Shown here piece by piece: positions 17,751 to 28,451 of a DNA stretch of 64,000 nucleotides (positions are counted from its first letter, which is position 1; each line of letters opens with the position of its first letter). Under the pieces are notes generated by a model. The model was not told the origin of the DNA, made no database searches, and was given only the letters and a program-made list of their open reading frames with translations. The stretch covers positions 102,915-166,914 of the forward strand of contig SVFN01000004.1 of NCBI GenBank assembly GCA_015056815.1, written 5' to 3'. Both the position numbers and the translations under genes were made by a program. Source of the stretch: Lachnospiraceae bacterium. GTDB lineage: Bacteria; Bacillota; Clostridia; Lachnospirales; Lachnospiraceae.

Positions 17751-18620
17751 ATGAAAGGAATCATATTAGCAGGAGGCTCCGGCACCAGACTGTATCCACT
17801 GACAAAGGCAATCTCCAAACAGATCATGCCGGTCTATGACAAGCCGATGATCTACTATCCGTTATCAACACTGATGTTGGCCGGTATCAGAGAGGTGCTC
17901 ATCATTTCCACACCCAGGGATATCAAGGTGTTTGAAGAACTGTTCGGCACAGGCGAGCAGCTTGGCATGGAGTTTACCTATGCAGTGCAGGAAGTGCCGA
18001 GAGGACTGGCAGATGCGTTTATCATCGGTGCTGATTTTATCGGAAAGGATAATGTCGCACTTGTTTTAGGAGATAACATCTTTTACGGGCAGAGCTTTTC
18101 CGAGGTGCTTAGGCGTGCGGCCTCCAGAGAGTCCGGTGCTACGATCTTCGGGTATTATGTAAGGGATCCGAGAGAATATGGCGTGGTGGAATTTGACGAG
18201 AACGGGCGAGCACTTTCCATTGAGGAAAAGCCCGAGAAGCCAAAGAGCAATTATGCAGTACCGGGACTTTATTTTTATGATAATGATGTGGTGGATATCG
18301 CAGCGAATGTGAAACCATCCGCAAGAGGTGAGATTGAGATTACCAGCATCAACAATGAATATCTGCGCAGAGGAACCCTTCGTGTGGAGAAGATGGGACG
18401 CGGTTTTGCATGGCTGGATACCGGCAATCATGATTCCCTTCTGGATGCTTCCGATTTTGTGGCTGCATTCCAGAAGCGTCAGGGACTTTACATTTCCTGC
18501 ATTGAAGAGATTGCGTTTAAGAGAGGTTTTATTGACAGGGATCAGCTTCTGAAGCTGGCAGAGCCTCTTATGAAAACCAACTATGGTAAATATTTAGTAG
18601 AGGTTGCGAATGGACTCTAA
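17751..18620 (+). CDS. rmlA: Glucose-1-phosphate thymidylyltransferase
   Basis: [53 protein letters not shown]. Confidence 0.97.
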   Translation: MKGIILAGGSGTRLYPLTKAISKQIMPVYDKPMIYYPLSTLMLAGIREVLIISTPRDIKVFEELFGTGEQLGMEFTYAVQEVPRGLADAFIIGADFIGKDNVALVLGDNIFYGQSFSEVLRRAASRESGATIFGYYVRDPREYGVVEFDENGRALSIEEKPEKPKSNYAVPGLYFYDNDVVDIAANVKPSARGEIEITSINNEYLRRGTLRVEKMGRGFAWLDTGNHDSLLDASDFVAAFQKRQGLYISCIEEIAFKRGFIDRDQLLKLAEPLMKTNYGKYLVEVANGL

Positions 18621-20187
18621 GCTGAAGGCAAAAGTGATCACGATCGCACTTCTGATGGTCGTGATGGTGATCGGCACTGTTTTTTATGCCAATTATCTGA
18701 AGGATAAGGCGATAAGAGAGAAGAAAGCGCAAAAGGAAGAATCACAGGTACAGACTGGATCGGAAGAGATACCGGCAGAGCCGATCGAAGAGTATGCTTC
18801 GTTGGCAGAAAAGTACCACCTGGATCCTTCTAAGGATCCGTATGCCTTTTTGGGTGATGATTCCTTCTTTGATGTGGAGGAGGAAGAAAAGGATCCGAAG
18901 ACACAGCTTTCCCTTTTAGTCAGCTCCGCAGAGAGAGATATTTATGTCAGCGTTGTCAACGGCGAAGGAGAAGCAGTTAAGGGGCAGCGTTTTGGCGTGA
19001 GTCTGACGAAAGCGGAAAATACCGAAGAAAATGAAGAAAGCACGGCAGCGGGAAGTGTCGCAGGGGCGGCGGGAGCGAAGAATACGGGAAGCATCGAGAA
19101 TCATCATAAGAAACCGGAAAAAATGGCGACAGACAGCGAAGCCCGGGATGGAGTGAAGGAGAGCCCCAACCCGGAAGATAAGGCGGATGCCGTCAAAACA
19201 GACAGTGAGGAAGAAAAAGCCAGAGAAGAAAACATTCGTTCTACGGCAGGTGCTGCCGGCAGGGAGAACAGATCCGAAGACGGAAAGAATCCGTTTGATC
19301 CGTCCCGTAAATATGTGGATCTGGATAAGGATGGCTGCATTTATATTGCAGACATCGATGCCGGTCAGTATAAAGTCAGTCTGGAAGATGTGGAAGGATT
19401 TGAGATTGCCGGGAATGATGTGCCCGTACAGGTAAAGGAGCAGCTGGAATATACCGTTTTGAAGGATATCTCCTATCTGATCCGTACAGAAGATGAGATT
19501 GATGCGGCCAAAGAAGATACGCAGGTCAATCAGGCAGAGATCGATGCGGACGGTACAGAGCATCATCAGAAACTTTCCGAGGAGGATGCGCTTCTGGGGA
19601 TCGATGTTTCCAAATGGAATAAAGAGATCAACTGGCAGCTGGTAAAAGAGGATGGGATCCGGTTCGCGATCATTCGCTGCGGATACAGAGGATCCTCCAC
19701 AGGCGCGCTGGTGGAAGATAAATATTTTAAGCAGAATATAGAAGGTGCCACGCAGGCAGGGCTTAAAGTAGGGGTGTATTTCTTTACACAGGCCGTCAAT
19801 GAGGTGGAAGCGGTGGAGGAGGCCAGTATGGTACTCTCCCTGATCCGCCCTTATAAACTGGAATATCCGCTTTATATTGACACGGAAGGTGCCGGCGGAC
19901 ACGGTCGTGCGGACGGCATTGATAAGCAGACGCGCACAAATGTGGTAAAGGCATTTTGTGAGACAATCGAGAATTCCGGTTTTAATGCAGGAATTTATGC
20001 AAACAGGCACTGGTTCCGGGGCAATCTGGATATGTCACAGCTTACCGGATATCAGAACTGGCTTGCCCAGTATAGTGATAAACCCACTTATGACGGGGAA
20101 TACTCAATGTGGCAGTATACCTCTGCGGGAAGTGTAAGCGGTATCAATGGACGTGTGGATCTTAACCTGAGCTATATGGCTTATTAG
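18610..20187 (+). CDS. Membrane-anchored GH25 lysozyme-like protein with Cna_B-like N-terminal region
   Basis: N-terminal TM segment; C-terminal [34 protein letters not shown] ... YPLYIDTEG ... [20 protein letters not shown] of the GH25 fold. Overlaps the rmlA 3' end. Confidence 0.85.
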   Translation: MDSKLKAKVITIALLMVVMVIGTVFYANYLKDKAIREKKAQKEESQVQTGSEEIPAEPIEEYASLAEKYHLDPSKDPYAFLGDDSFFDVEEEEKDPKTQLSLLVSSAERDIYVSVVNGEGEAVKGQRFGVSLTKAENTEENEESTAAGSVAGAAGAKNTGSIENHHKKPEKMATDSEARDGVKESPNPEDKADAVKTDSEEEKAREENIRSTAGAAGRENRSEDGKNPFDPSRKYVDLDKDGCIYIADIDAGQYKVSLEDVEGFEIAGNDVPVQVKEQLEYTVLKDISYLIRTEDEIDAAKEDTQVNQAEIDADGTEHHQKLSEEDALLGIDVSKWNKEINWQLVKEDGIRFAIIRCGYRGSSTGALVEDKYFKQNIEGATQAGLKVGVYFFTQAVNEVEAVEEASMVLSLIRPYKLEYPLYIDTEGAGGHGRADGIDKQTRTNVVKAFCETIENSGFNAGIYANRHWFRGNLDMSQLTGYQNWLAQYSDKPTYDGEYSMWQYTSAGSVSGINGRVDLNLSYMAY

Positions 20188-20197
20188 GAGGCTGCAC

Positions 20198-22291
20198 TTG
20201 AGTCGGATGGCTTTAGGGAAAAAGCAACCGATAGGTAAATATCAATATAAAAAGAGGATATCTATGGCAGAGCAGGAAACACAGGAGTTGCTTGTATATT
20301 ACAGGGAAGCATATGAACGCGAAAAAAAGCGCAATGCAGAACTGGCCGGAGAGCTGGCGGATGCCAACGAAAAAGCAGCAGACCTGGATTTTAAATTAAA
20401 AAGGATCAAAAATAATCCGATCTGGAAAATGTCAAAACCGTTTCGTGTCGTGATGCATTTTTGCATCCGGACGAAGGACCGGATCGTGCGTTACGGCAAT
20501 CCGAGAAGCCTCGCACACAAGATCCATTCCAAAATGATCGAGAAAAAAGCGATGAAACAGCATGGGAAGAAAAGCTTTCCGGATGAAGCACAGCGCAAAC
20601 AGCAGGAAGAGTATGTCTTTAAGCAGACAGATCCTCTGAACGGAAAAGAAATGCCGGCGGATATTAAGTTTTCCATTCTGGTACCGCTTTACAATACGCC
20701 GAAGCGTTTCCTGACAGAGATGATCGACTCTGTTACAGCACAGACTTATCAAAACTGGGAGCTGTGTCTGGCGGACGGATCGGATGATGAACATAAATAT
20801 GTCGGAGAGATCTGTAAAGGATATCATGATAGGGATCCGCGCATCGTCTATCAGAAATTAAAGAGTAATGAGGGAATCTCCGGCAACACAAACGAGTGCT
20901 ACAAGATGGCGACAGGCAATTATATCGGATTGTTTGATCATGACGATATTCTGCATCCGTCCGTTTTGTTTGAATATGCAAAGGTGATCTGCGAGCAGGA
21001 TGCGGATTATATCTACTGTGATGAGGCAACCTTTAAAAACGGAAATATCGACAATATGATCACGCTGCACTTCAAACCGGACTATGCGATCGACAATCTG
21101 CGTGCGAATAATTATATCTGCCATTTTTCGGTTTTTTCCAGAGATCTGCTGGAAGGTACAGAGCTGTTCCGCTCGAAGTTTGACGGCAGCCAGGATCACG
21201 ACATGATCCTGAGACTGACCACCAACGCTTCAAAGGTCGTACATGTGCAGAAATTATTGTATTACTGGCGTTCCCACAAGGGCAGTGTGGCATCGGACAT
21301 CAGTGCCAAGACGTATGCCATCGAAGCGGCGCGGGGCGCCGTTGCGGATCATTTGAATACACAAGGGTTTCATAATTTTAAGATCGAAAGTACGAGAGCC
21401 TTTGAGACAATCTTCCGGATCCGCTATGAACTTCTGGCGACACCGAAGGTTTCCATCATCATACCGAATAAAGATCACTTTACGGATCTGAAACGCTGTA
21501 TCGATTCCATATTGGATAAGTCCACTTATGAAAACTTTGAGATCATCGTAGTGGAGAACAATTCTGAAACACAGGAGATCAAAGATTATTATGAGGAGAT
21601 CGGTAAGCATCCACAGGTAAAGATCGTAACATACAAAGGCGGTTTCAACTATGCGAAGATCAACAATTTCGGAGCGGGTGCTGCGACCGGTGAATACCTG
21701 GTTCTTTTAAACAATGACACGCAGGTGATCACGGTAAACTGGATCGAGGAGCTTTTGATGTATGCCCAGAGACAAGATGTGGGTGCTGTCGGAGCTAAAT
21801 TGTACTATGAGGATATGACAATCCAGCACGCGGGAATTGTTCTGGGACTCGGAGCACACCGGAGTGCGGGGCATGTGCATTATAAAGTCAACAAGGAGAA
21901 TGTGGGCTACATGGGAAGACTGTGCTATGCACAGGATATGTCCGCAGTGACCGGAGCCTGTATGATGGTGCGCAAAGACCTGTACGACAGTCTGAAGGGA
22001 ATGGATGAAAAATATGCAGTGGCGCTCAATGATGTGGATTTTTGCTTACGGGTGAGAGAACGGGGACTTTTGGTGGTATTTACACCATTTGCGGAGCTGT
22101 ATCATTTTGAAAGTCGCTCCCGCGGCAGTGATGTTGAGGAGAAGGCAAAAGCAGACCGCTATAACAAAGAATGTGCAGTCTTTAAGAAACAATACAAAGA
22201 GATTCTGCAAAAAGGCGATCCGTATTACAATCCGAATTTTTCATTAAATGACAGTGAATTTCGGCTGGCACTTTCGGCAGCAGACCGGTAA
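20198..22291 (+). CDS. Two-domain GT2 glycosyltransferase (rhamnosyltransferase-like)
   Basis: Domain 1 KFSILVPLYNTPKRFLTEMIDSVTAQTYQNWELCLADGSDD; domain 2 PKVSIIIPNKDHFTDLKRCIDSILDKSTYENFEIIVVENNS. Confidence 0.9.
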   Translation: MSRMALGKKQPIGKYQYKKRISMAEQETQELLVYYREAYEREKKRNAELAGELADANEKAADLDFKLKRIKNNPIWKMSKPFRVVMHFCIRTKDRIVRYGNPRSLAHKIHSKMIEKKAMKQHGKKSFPDEAQRKQQEEYVFKQTDPLNGKEMPADIKFSILVPLYNTPKRFLTEMIDSVTAQTYQNWELCLADGSDDEHKYVGEICKGYHDRDPRIVYQKLKSNEGISGNTNECYKMATGNYIGLFDHDDILHPSVLFEYAKVICEQDADYIYCDEATFKNGNIDNMITLHFKPDYAIDNLRANNYICHFSVFSRDLLEGTELFRSKFDGSQDHDMILRLTTNASKVVHVQKLLYYWRSHKGSVASDISAKTYAIEAARGAVADHLNTQGFHNFKIESTRAFETIFRIRYELLATPKVSIIIPNKDHFTDLKRCIDSILDKSTYENFEIIVVENNSETQEIKDYYEEIGKHPQVKIVTYKGGFNYAKINNFGAGAATGEYLVLLNNDTQVITVNWIEELLMYAQRQDVGAVGAKLYYEDMTIQHAGIVLGLGAHRSAGHVHYKVNKENVGYMGRLCYAQDMSAVTGACMMVRKDLYDSLKGMDEKYAVALNDVDFCLRVRERGLLVVFTPFAELYHFESRSRGSDVEEKAKADRYNKECAVFKKQYKEILQKGDPYYNPNFSLNDSEFRLALSAADR

Positions 22292-22418
22292 GTGTGAGAG
22301 GACGGAAACACACAGAAGTGACGGGAAATACTGCAACGGTGTACAGTGGAAAGAACAGATCCGGTTGACGAAAAATGGCAGGATCTGTATTTACAGGATA
22401 GAAAAGGAGAAAACAACC

Positions 22419-24146
22419 ATGAACTATAAAGATACTTTCCGGTTCTGGCTGGAGGATAACTATTTTGACGATCAGACGAAACAGGAACTGTTGGCGATCC
22501 GTAATGATGAGAAAGAAGTGGAAGACCGTTTTTACAGGGAGCTGGAATTCGGGACGGGCGGATTGCGCGGAGTGATCGGTGCGGGAACGAACCGCATGAA
22601 TGTATACACCGTCAGAAAGGCGACACAGGGACTTGCCAATTATATCCTGAAGCAGAACGGACAGGATAAGGGAGTTGTGATCGCTTATGATTCGAGAAGA
22701 TTTTCTCCGGAGTTTGCAAAGGAAGCGGCATTGTGCCTTTGTGCGAACGGGATCCGGGCATATCTGTTCGATGCACTTCGTCCGACGCCGGAGCTGTCTT
22801 TTGCGGTGAGAAAGCTGGGCTGTATTTCAGGCATTGTTGTGACAGCGAGCCACAATCCGCCGGAATACAACGGTTATAAAGTCTACTGGGAAGACGGTGC
22901 TCAGATTACGGCGCCCAAAGATAAAGAGATCATCCGTGAAGTGAAAGCGGTGACGGATTATCATACAGTAAAGACGATGGAAGAGTGTGTGGCAAAGGAT
23001 GCAGGACTTCTTACCATGATCGGAAGTGAACTTGATGATGCCTACATGGCAGAGTTAAAGAAGCAGATCATTCATCCGGATGTGATAAAAGAGATGGCGG
23101 AGGATATCACCATTGTCTATACACCGTTTAACGGGACAGGCAATGTGCCGGTAAAGAGGATTCTTTCCGAGCTTGGATTTCAAAAAGTTTATGTCGTTAA
23201 ACAGCAGGAAAACCCGGATCCGGATTTTACGACTTTAGAGTATCCCAATCCGGAGGATCCTAAGGCATTTACCCTGGCTTTGGAACTGGCAGAAAAAGTG
23301 AAAGCAGATATCGTGCTCGCCACTGATCCGGATGCGGACAGACTCGGTATTTATGCACTGGATACAAAAAGCGGTAAATATATGCCCTTTACGGGTAATA
23401 TGTCCGGGATGCTGATCGCGGATTATATCTTAAATGAGAGAGAGGCTACACACACTATGCCGGAGAATCCGGCACTGGTTAAGACCATCGTGACGACCAA
23501 CATGGCGGATGTGATGGCAAAAGAACACGGGGTGACGCTGATCGAGGTGCTGACCGGGTTTAAATATATCGGAGAACAGATCAAATTTTTTGAGAGAGAT
23601 CATTCTTACAGTTATGTCTTTGGCCTGGAAGAAAGCTACGGCTGTCTGGCCGGGACCCATGCCAGAGATAAAGATGCAGTGGTTGCGGTGACCTGTCTTT
23701 GTGAAGCGGCAGCTTTTTATAAGAAAAACGGCCTGACCCTTTGGGAGCAGATGTTACGTTTGTATGAAAAATACGGATATTTCAAAGAGGGACTTCACAC
23801 AATCACAATGAAAGGCATTACGGGAGCCGACAGGATCAATGAGATCATGGCGGATCTGCGCGCGAATCCGGCAGAGGCTTTTGGGGATCTTAAGGTAAAA
23901 GAAATCCGGGATTATGAGACGGATGTCTGTACGGTGCTTGCGACCGGTGAAAGGCATCCAACGCATCTTCCGAAGTCGAACGTTTTGTACTTTGACCTGG
24001 AGAATGATTCCTGGTGCTGTGCCCGTCCGTCCGGAACGGAGCCGAAGATCAAGTTTTATATGGGTGTCAAGGGAACCGGACTTCTGGATGCCGAAGAGCG
24101 CCTGCAGGCGCTGACGGAGGCACTGCTTTCGAAAATACCGGAGTAG
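22419..24146 (+). CDS. Phosphoglucomutase/phosphomannomutase
   Basis: VVTASHNPPEYNGYKVYWEDGAQ active-site loop, DPDADRLG, RPSGTEPKIKFY. ATG at 22419 after AAAAGGAGAAAACAACC. Confidence 0.95.
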   Translation: MNYKDTFRFWLEDNYFDDQTKQELLAIRNDEKEVEDRFYRELEFGTGGLRGVIGAGTNRMNVYTVRKATQGLANYILKQNGQDKGVVIAYDSRRFSPEFAKEAALCLCANGIRAYLFDALRPTPELSFAVRKLGCISGIVVTASHNPPEYNGYKVYWEDGAQITAPKDKEIIREVKAVTDYHTVKTMEECVAKDAGLLTMIGSELDDAYMAELKKQIIHPDVIKEMAEDITIVYTPFNGTGNVPVKRILSELGFQKVYVVKQQENPDPDFTTLEYPNPEDPKAFTLALELAEKVKADIVLATDPDADRLGIYALDTKSGKYMPFTGNMSGMLIADYILNEREATHTMPENPALVKTIVTTNMADVMAKEHGVTLIEVLTGFKYIGEQIKFFERDHSYSYVFGLEESYGCLAGTHARDKDAVVAVTCLCEAAAFYKKNGLTLWEQMLRLYEKYGYFKEGLHTITMKGITGADRINEIMADLRANPAEAFGDLKVKEIRDYETDVCTVLATGERHPTHLPKSNVLYFDLENDSWCCARPSGTEPKIKFYMGVKGTGLLDAEERLQALTEALLSKIPE

Positions 24147-24237
24147 ACGGAGAAATTATCACATGGCGTAGCAGATCAGCCGGTCTACCCTCGTCAGGTA
24201 CAAAAGAAAAAGAAGGAATATCGTAACAGGAGTGATT

Positions 24238-24690
24238 ATGGAAAAGTTAATACAGCAGATCTTAAAATTCGGCGTGGTGGGAGTTGTTTGTTTTACCATT
24301 GATTTTGTGATCACAAACGCAGTGGCGGCGATTTTGCGGACCGGACTTCATATGCAGACGGGGGCGGCAGCCCTGATCGGAGCGTTTTGGGGATTTGTGA
24401 TCTCTGTCATCATCAATTATCTGTTGTCCATGAAATATGTATTTGAGCGCAAGGAGGATATGAGCAGGAGACGTGAATTCATTATCTTTACGATCCTGAG
24501 TCTGTTTGGGCTGGCGCTGAATGAAGGGATCATCAAGGTCTCGATTGATGTGATCTATGAGAATTCCGCATGGCTGCAATCCTTTATAGGACCTGCTCTT
24601 GTGACAGCGGGAGCGAAGATCGTGGCGACCGGGATCGTGATGGTTTATAATTTTATCACGCGAAAGATTTTCTTGGAGAAGAAAGACTAG
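24238..24690 (+). CDS. GtrA-family membrane protein
   Basis: FGVVGVVCFTIDFVITNAVAAIL, four TM helices, NYLLSMKYVF. GTG at 24232 is an alternative start. Confidence 0.85.
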   Translation: MEKLIQQILKFGVVGVVCFTIDFVITNAVAAILRTGLHMQTGAAALIGAFWGFVISVIINYLLSMKYVFERKEDMSRRREFIIFTILSLFGLALNEGIIKVSIDVIYENSAWLQSFIGPALVTAGAKIVATGIVMVYNFITRKIFLEKKD

Positions 24691-24730
24691 AAAAGAGTGC
24701 GAATGCGCCATGAAAGTGCGGAATGTGGGA

Positions 24731-24762
24731 GGATTGTGGGAGTGCGAAGCACGGAACAATCC
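24731..24762 (+). repeat. Nested stem-loop between the GtrA gene and GT2
   Basis: GGATTGT ggga GTGC-GAA-GCAC gga ACAATCC; both stems perfect. Confidence 0.7.
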
Positions 24763-24866
24763 GGATATCGGGTTTTGACCCAGACATTAAAATGATAGGA
24801 ACTATGAGAAGGCTGCTTGATGAATACAAATCATGATGGCGATCAGAAAAGAAAGAGGAAACAGAC

Positions 24867-25661
24867 ATGAGTGAGAAAATATTACTGTTTATTCCGGCTT
24901 ATAACTGTGAAAAGCAGATCGGGCGCGTGCTTGGACAACTGGACGGGGAAGTACTTACGTATATTGATGAAGTAATGGTGGTGAATAACCGCAGCACGGA
25001 CAATACGGAGAAGGAAGTGCTTTCTTTCATGGACAGGCATCCAAAGCTTCCCGTTAAACTGGTGCGCAATACCGAGAATTACGGCCTGGGCGGATCACAG
25101 AAGATGTCGTTTCTCTATGCCTGCGAGCACGGGTTTGATTATGTGTGCATGCTGCATGGAGACGATCAGGGAGATATTCATGACTTTCTCCCCATGTTCA
25201 AAAAGGGGATTCACAAAAGACATGACTGTGTACTGGGGGCCCGGTTTATGCGTGGCTCGAAGCTGAAGGGATATAGCCGGTTTCGGACTTTTGGCAACAT
25301 TGTCTATGATTTTATTTTTGCCTTTGTGACCAGACAGCGTATCTTTGATCTGGGCTCGGGACTAAATCTGTATAAGACTTCCATGCTTAAGGATAAGTTC
25401 TTTTTCAAATTTCCGGATAATCTCATGTTTAATTATGTGATGATCTTAGCGTCGCATTATTATAAACATGACATTATCTTTTATCCGGTTTCCTGGAGGG
25501 AGGAAGATCAGGTATCCAATGTAAAGATGATGAATCAGGCGCTTACCGTTTTGAAGATGGCAAAAGAATACTTCTTTGATCATGAAACGATCAAAAAAGA
25601 ATACCGTGAGACAGTGCGCGAGGCATATACCTGTGAAAAGATCACAGAGGCGGAAGAATAA
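24867..25661 (+). CDS. GT2-family glycosyltransferase
   Basis: ILLFIPAYNCEKQIGRVLGQL, VMVVNNRSTDNTEKEV, MLHGDDQGD. Confidence 0.9.
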   Translation: MSEKILLFIPAYNCEKQIGRVLGQLDGEVLTYIDEVMVVNNRSTDNTEKEVLSFMDRHPKLPVKLVRNTENYGLGGSQKMSFLYACEHGFDYVCMLHGDDQGDIHDFLPMFKKGIHKRHDCVLGARFMRGSKLKGYSRFRTFGNIVYDFIFAFVTRQRIFDLGSGLNLYKTSMLKDKFFFKFPDNLMFNYVMILASHYYKHDIIFYPVSWREEDQVSNVKMMNQALTVLKMAKEYFFDHETIKKEYRETVREAYTCEKITEAEE

Positions 25662-25676
25662 TAGGAGTAAAAACAG

Positions 25677-26435
25677 ATGTGGTGGATGATACCGGTTCTT
25701 TTGATCGGCTTTGGATTGGTACATCTTTGTAAGATGTTAAGGCTGTATCTGGTGCTTATGGAGCATAAGATCGGCTTTGGCAAGTTTATCAGGATGTACT
25801 TTGGGACGACCTTTATCAATTTAATCATTCCGTTTAAATTAGGAGAGCTGTATCGGTTTATCCGTATTACGGGACTGACAAAGGTATGGCAGGTGGGGAT
25901 CTTAAGCGTACTGATCGACCGTATTTTTGATATGGTGGCGCTTTTGATCGTGCTGATACCGTTTGATCTGTTGTATCATGGAGCACTTACCATGGTGACG
26001 TTTTTGCTGCTGCTTGTGATCCTGCTGTTTGTGATCATTTACCTGAGTATTCTGCCGACTTATGAATATCTGAATCATTACATTATCCGGCACAAGACAT
26101 CAAAGAGGGCGCTTTTAGCGCTCAAAGTTCTGGATGTGATCAAGGCGTGGTATGATTTTACGAGGAATCTGATCACGGGACGATCTGTTCTGATCACGTT
26201 GGCATCCCTTGCAGGATGGGTTTTTGAGGTGGCGGTCTTAAAAGTGTTTTCCATGTATCTGGGACTGCAGTTTGGCATGGGGGATTTCAGTGAGTATATC
26301 CGGGCAATCTTTAGCGGGGAGACGAACGAGCTGCTGAAGAAATATACCTGTGTGGGTGCGGCGATCATGCTGGCAGTCACAGGGATCCTGTATCTGGCAT
26401 ATGGGGTAAAAAGAGGCCGCAGGAAGACTGTTTAG
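25677..26435 (+). CDS. UPF0104/flippase-like domain membrane protein
   Basis: Polytopic; GTTFINLIIPFKLGELYRFIRI and VLIDRIFDMVALLIVL motifs. Confidence 0.65.
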   Translation: MWWMIPVLLIGFGLVHLCKMLRLYLVLMEHKIGFGKFIRMYFGTTFINLIIPFKLGELYRFIRITGLTKVWQVGILSVLIDRIFDMVALLIVLIPFDLLYHGALTMVTFLLLLVILLFVIIYLSILPTYEYLNHYIIRHKTSKRALLALKVLDVIKAWYDFTRNLITGRSVLITLASLAGWVFEVAVLKVFSMYLGLQFGMGDFSEYIRAIFSGETNELLKKYTCVGAAIMLAVTGILYLAYGVKRGRRKTV

Positions 26436-26544
26436 AATGTTTTTGCGCGAATGAATGCAGAAACAAAGCGGCAGTTCGAGGCAGATACGGGCAGGAAAGA
26501 TATGATTTGTAGGATAAAACGATAGAGTTGTTTGGGAGAATGGT

Positions 26545-27999
26545 ATGAAAAAGATTGTCGTAGTATATGATGACAGTGTACAGCCAAATAAGGAGATACG
26601 CACGATCACCGGGAATAAATCCTACGGTGATACGATCTTTAAGCGCGTAACACTCAGAAACCGCATGAAGGAAGTGATCCTGCGTGACAAGAATGTGCTG
26701 AAGGTGCTTTATTATAATCGTCCGGCTGACAGGGATGCGTTGTTTGAGAGTCTTTATGCAGTCAGACAGGAGGTTGCAATCCTTCATCTGTATTCCAGTT
26801 ATGCACTGCGTTCCACCGAAGAGTTTGCAGTACTTTTGACCAAAGCGGCCTATACCACCAGGACCTATCAGGTGCCTTGTGACAAACAGCCGGCCATGAT
26901 GATGTTTGAAAGTGTATCTTCGTATCTGGAGCAGTTTGAGGAGGTACTCCTGCGCGAATGCAAAGCAGATGAGATCGAGAGCAAAGCCTTTATGGATCTG
27001 TCAGTGCGTTCCAATTTCCTTACCTTTATCACCGGCGGGTTTGATGCCAGATTCTTTAATGCATTAGAAGGAGATGAATACACGGTTACCAAGAAGTCTT
27101 CCAAGAAAGAGAAGATACGGGCGGAATACACATTCTATCATCTTCTTCCGGAAGATATGAAAATGTGGTTTGTGCAGCCTTATGATTACAAAGAGGAAGA
27201 AGACTACGCGAGCTATACAATGGAACGGTTCCATATGACGGATATCGCGATCCGGTTTGTACATGGGGCGGTGAGCACAGCAGAGCTTTCCGACATTTTA
27301 GAGAAACTGTTTTATTTCCTGAGACATCGCGCCACGAAAGAAGTAACGAAAGAGGAGGCAAAACAGGTTGCCGACGAGCTTTATGTGAGCAAGTTAAAAG
27401 ATCGCATGGAAGATTTGAAAAAACTTCCGGAATATGTGCAGTTTAATCATATGATCGCCATGGGAACCAAATATGAGAGTCTTGAAGATGTAACGCAGAA
27501 GTACCTGTCTGTTTATGACAAACTCAGTCGTGAGAGAATGAGCAGCGAAAAAGGAGAGCATGTGCTGGCAATCGGTCATGGCGACCTGTGTTTTTCCAAT
27601 ATCCTGTACAATCATGAAGCCGGTATTTTGAAGCTGATCGATCCGAAAGGTGCGCTTGAAAAGGAGGAGCTTTACACGGATCCCTATTATGATCTGGCAA
27701 AGCTTTCGCATTCCATCTGCGGCTGTTATGATTTCTTTAACAGCGGATTGTATCAGATCAGTGTGGATCGCATGATGCACTGCAATCTTAGCATTGATAC
27801 GAATCCGGCACCTTATATCGCAGTTTTTAAAGAGTATCTGAAGAAATATGAGTATGATTACCGTCTGGTACGGCTGTATGAGGCGAGCCTGTTCCTTTCC
27901 ATGCTGCCCTATCATATGGATCAGCCGGGAAAGGTATTTGGGTTTATCTTAAATGCAATGCGTATTTTAGAGGAGGTTGAAGCATGTACGAAGATCTGA
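26545..27999 (+). CDS. APH/choline-kinase-like phosphotransferase
   Basis: LAIGHGDLCFSNILYNHEAGILKLIDPKGALEKEELYTDPYYDLAKLSHS kinase catalytic and DFG-like region. Confidence 0.75.
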   Translation: MKKIVVVYDDSVQPNKEIRTITGNKSYGDTIFKRVTLRNRMKEVILRDKNVLKVLYYNRPADRDALFESLYAVRQEVAILHLYSSYALRSTEEFAVLLTKAAYTTRTYQVPCDKQPAMMMFESVSSYLEQFEEVLLRECKADEIESKAFMDLSVRSNFLTFITGGFDARFFNALEGDEYTVTKKSSKKEKIRAEYTFYHLLPEDMKMWFVQPYDYKEEEDYASYTMERFHMTDIAIRFVHGAVSTAELSDILEKLFYFLRHRATKEVTKEEAKQVADELYVSKLKDRMEDLKKLPEYVQFNHMIAMGTKYESLEDVTQKYLSVYDKLSRERMSSEKGEHVLAIGHGDLCFSNILYNHEAGILKLIDPKGALEKEELYTDPYYDLAKLSHSICGCYDFFNSGLYQISVDRMMHCNLSIDTNPAPYIAVFKEYLKKYEYDYRLVRLYEASLFLSMLPYHMDQPGKVFGFILNAMRILEEVEACTKI

Positions 28000-28379
28000 C
28001 ATTCTGTTTTGATATAGACGGAACGCTTTGTCCCATCAAGAAAAAGGAAGAGGAATACATCGATCTGGTTCCCTATCCCGAAATGATCGAAAAATTAAAA
28101 GAATACAAAGCCGGAGGAGCGAAGATTGTTTTGTTTACCTCCCGCAATATGAACAGCTATAAAGGAAATATTGGCCTGATCAATGCCAATACAGCAAAGG
28201 TTTTGATGAAATGGCTGGAGAAATGGGAGATTCCCTATGATGAGATCATCTATGGCAAACCATGGCCGGGGCATAAGGGATTTTATGTGGACGATCGTAC
28301 CGTAAGGCCGGATGAGTTTCTTAAATACAGTGTGGATGAACTGGATGAGATCTGCAAAAAAAGCAGATGTGATCGATAG
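27984..28379 (+). CDS. HAD-superfamily capsule-type phosphatase
   Basis: TFCFDIDGTLCP (DxDGT), VLFTSRNMNSYKGN, GKPWPGHKGFYVDDRTV. Overlaps the upstream kinase gene by 16 nt. Confidence 0.8.
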   Translation: MYEDLTFCFDIDGTLCPIKKKEEEYIDLVPYPEMIEKLKEYKAGGAKIVLFTSRNMNSYKGNIGLINANTAKVLMKWLEKWEIPYDEIIYGKPWPGHKGFYVDDRTVRPDEFLKYSVDELDEICKKSRCDR

Positions 28380-28451
28380 AGCAAAGACAATGATCCGGGC
28401 GCTGCCATTTGTCTGAGAACGAAACGGCGTGCCGGGTCGGATAGGAATAGA

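Noticed and set aside
18916-20010. 364 aa antisense ORF opposite the GH25 gene
   Set aside because: No recognisable motifs; the plus-strand frame has clear GH25 and membrane-anchor features.
22248-22418. 57-codon N-terminal extension of the phosphoglucomutase ORF
   Set aside because: The ATG at 22419 with AAAAGGAG upstream starts the conserved protein; the upstream part is not family-like and overlaps the GT2 gene.
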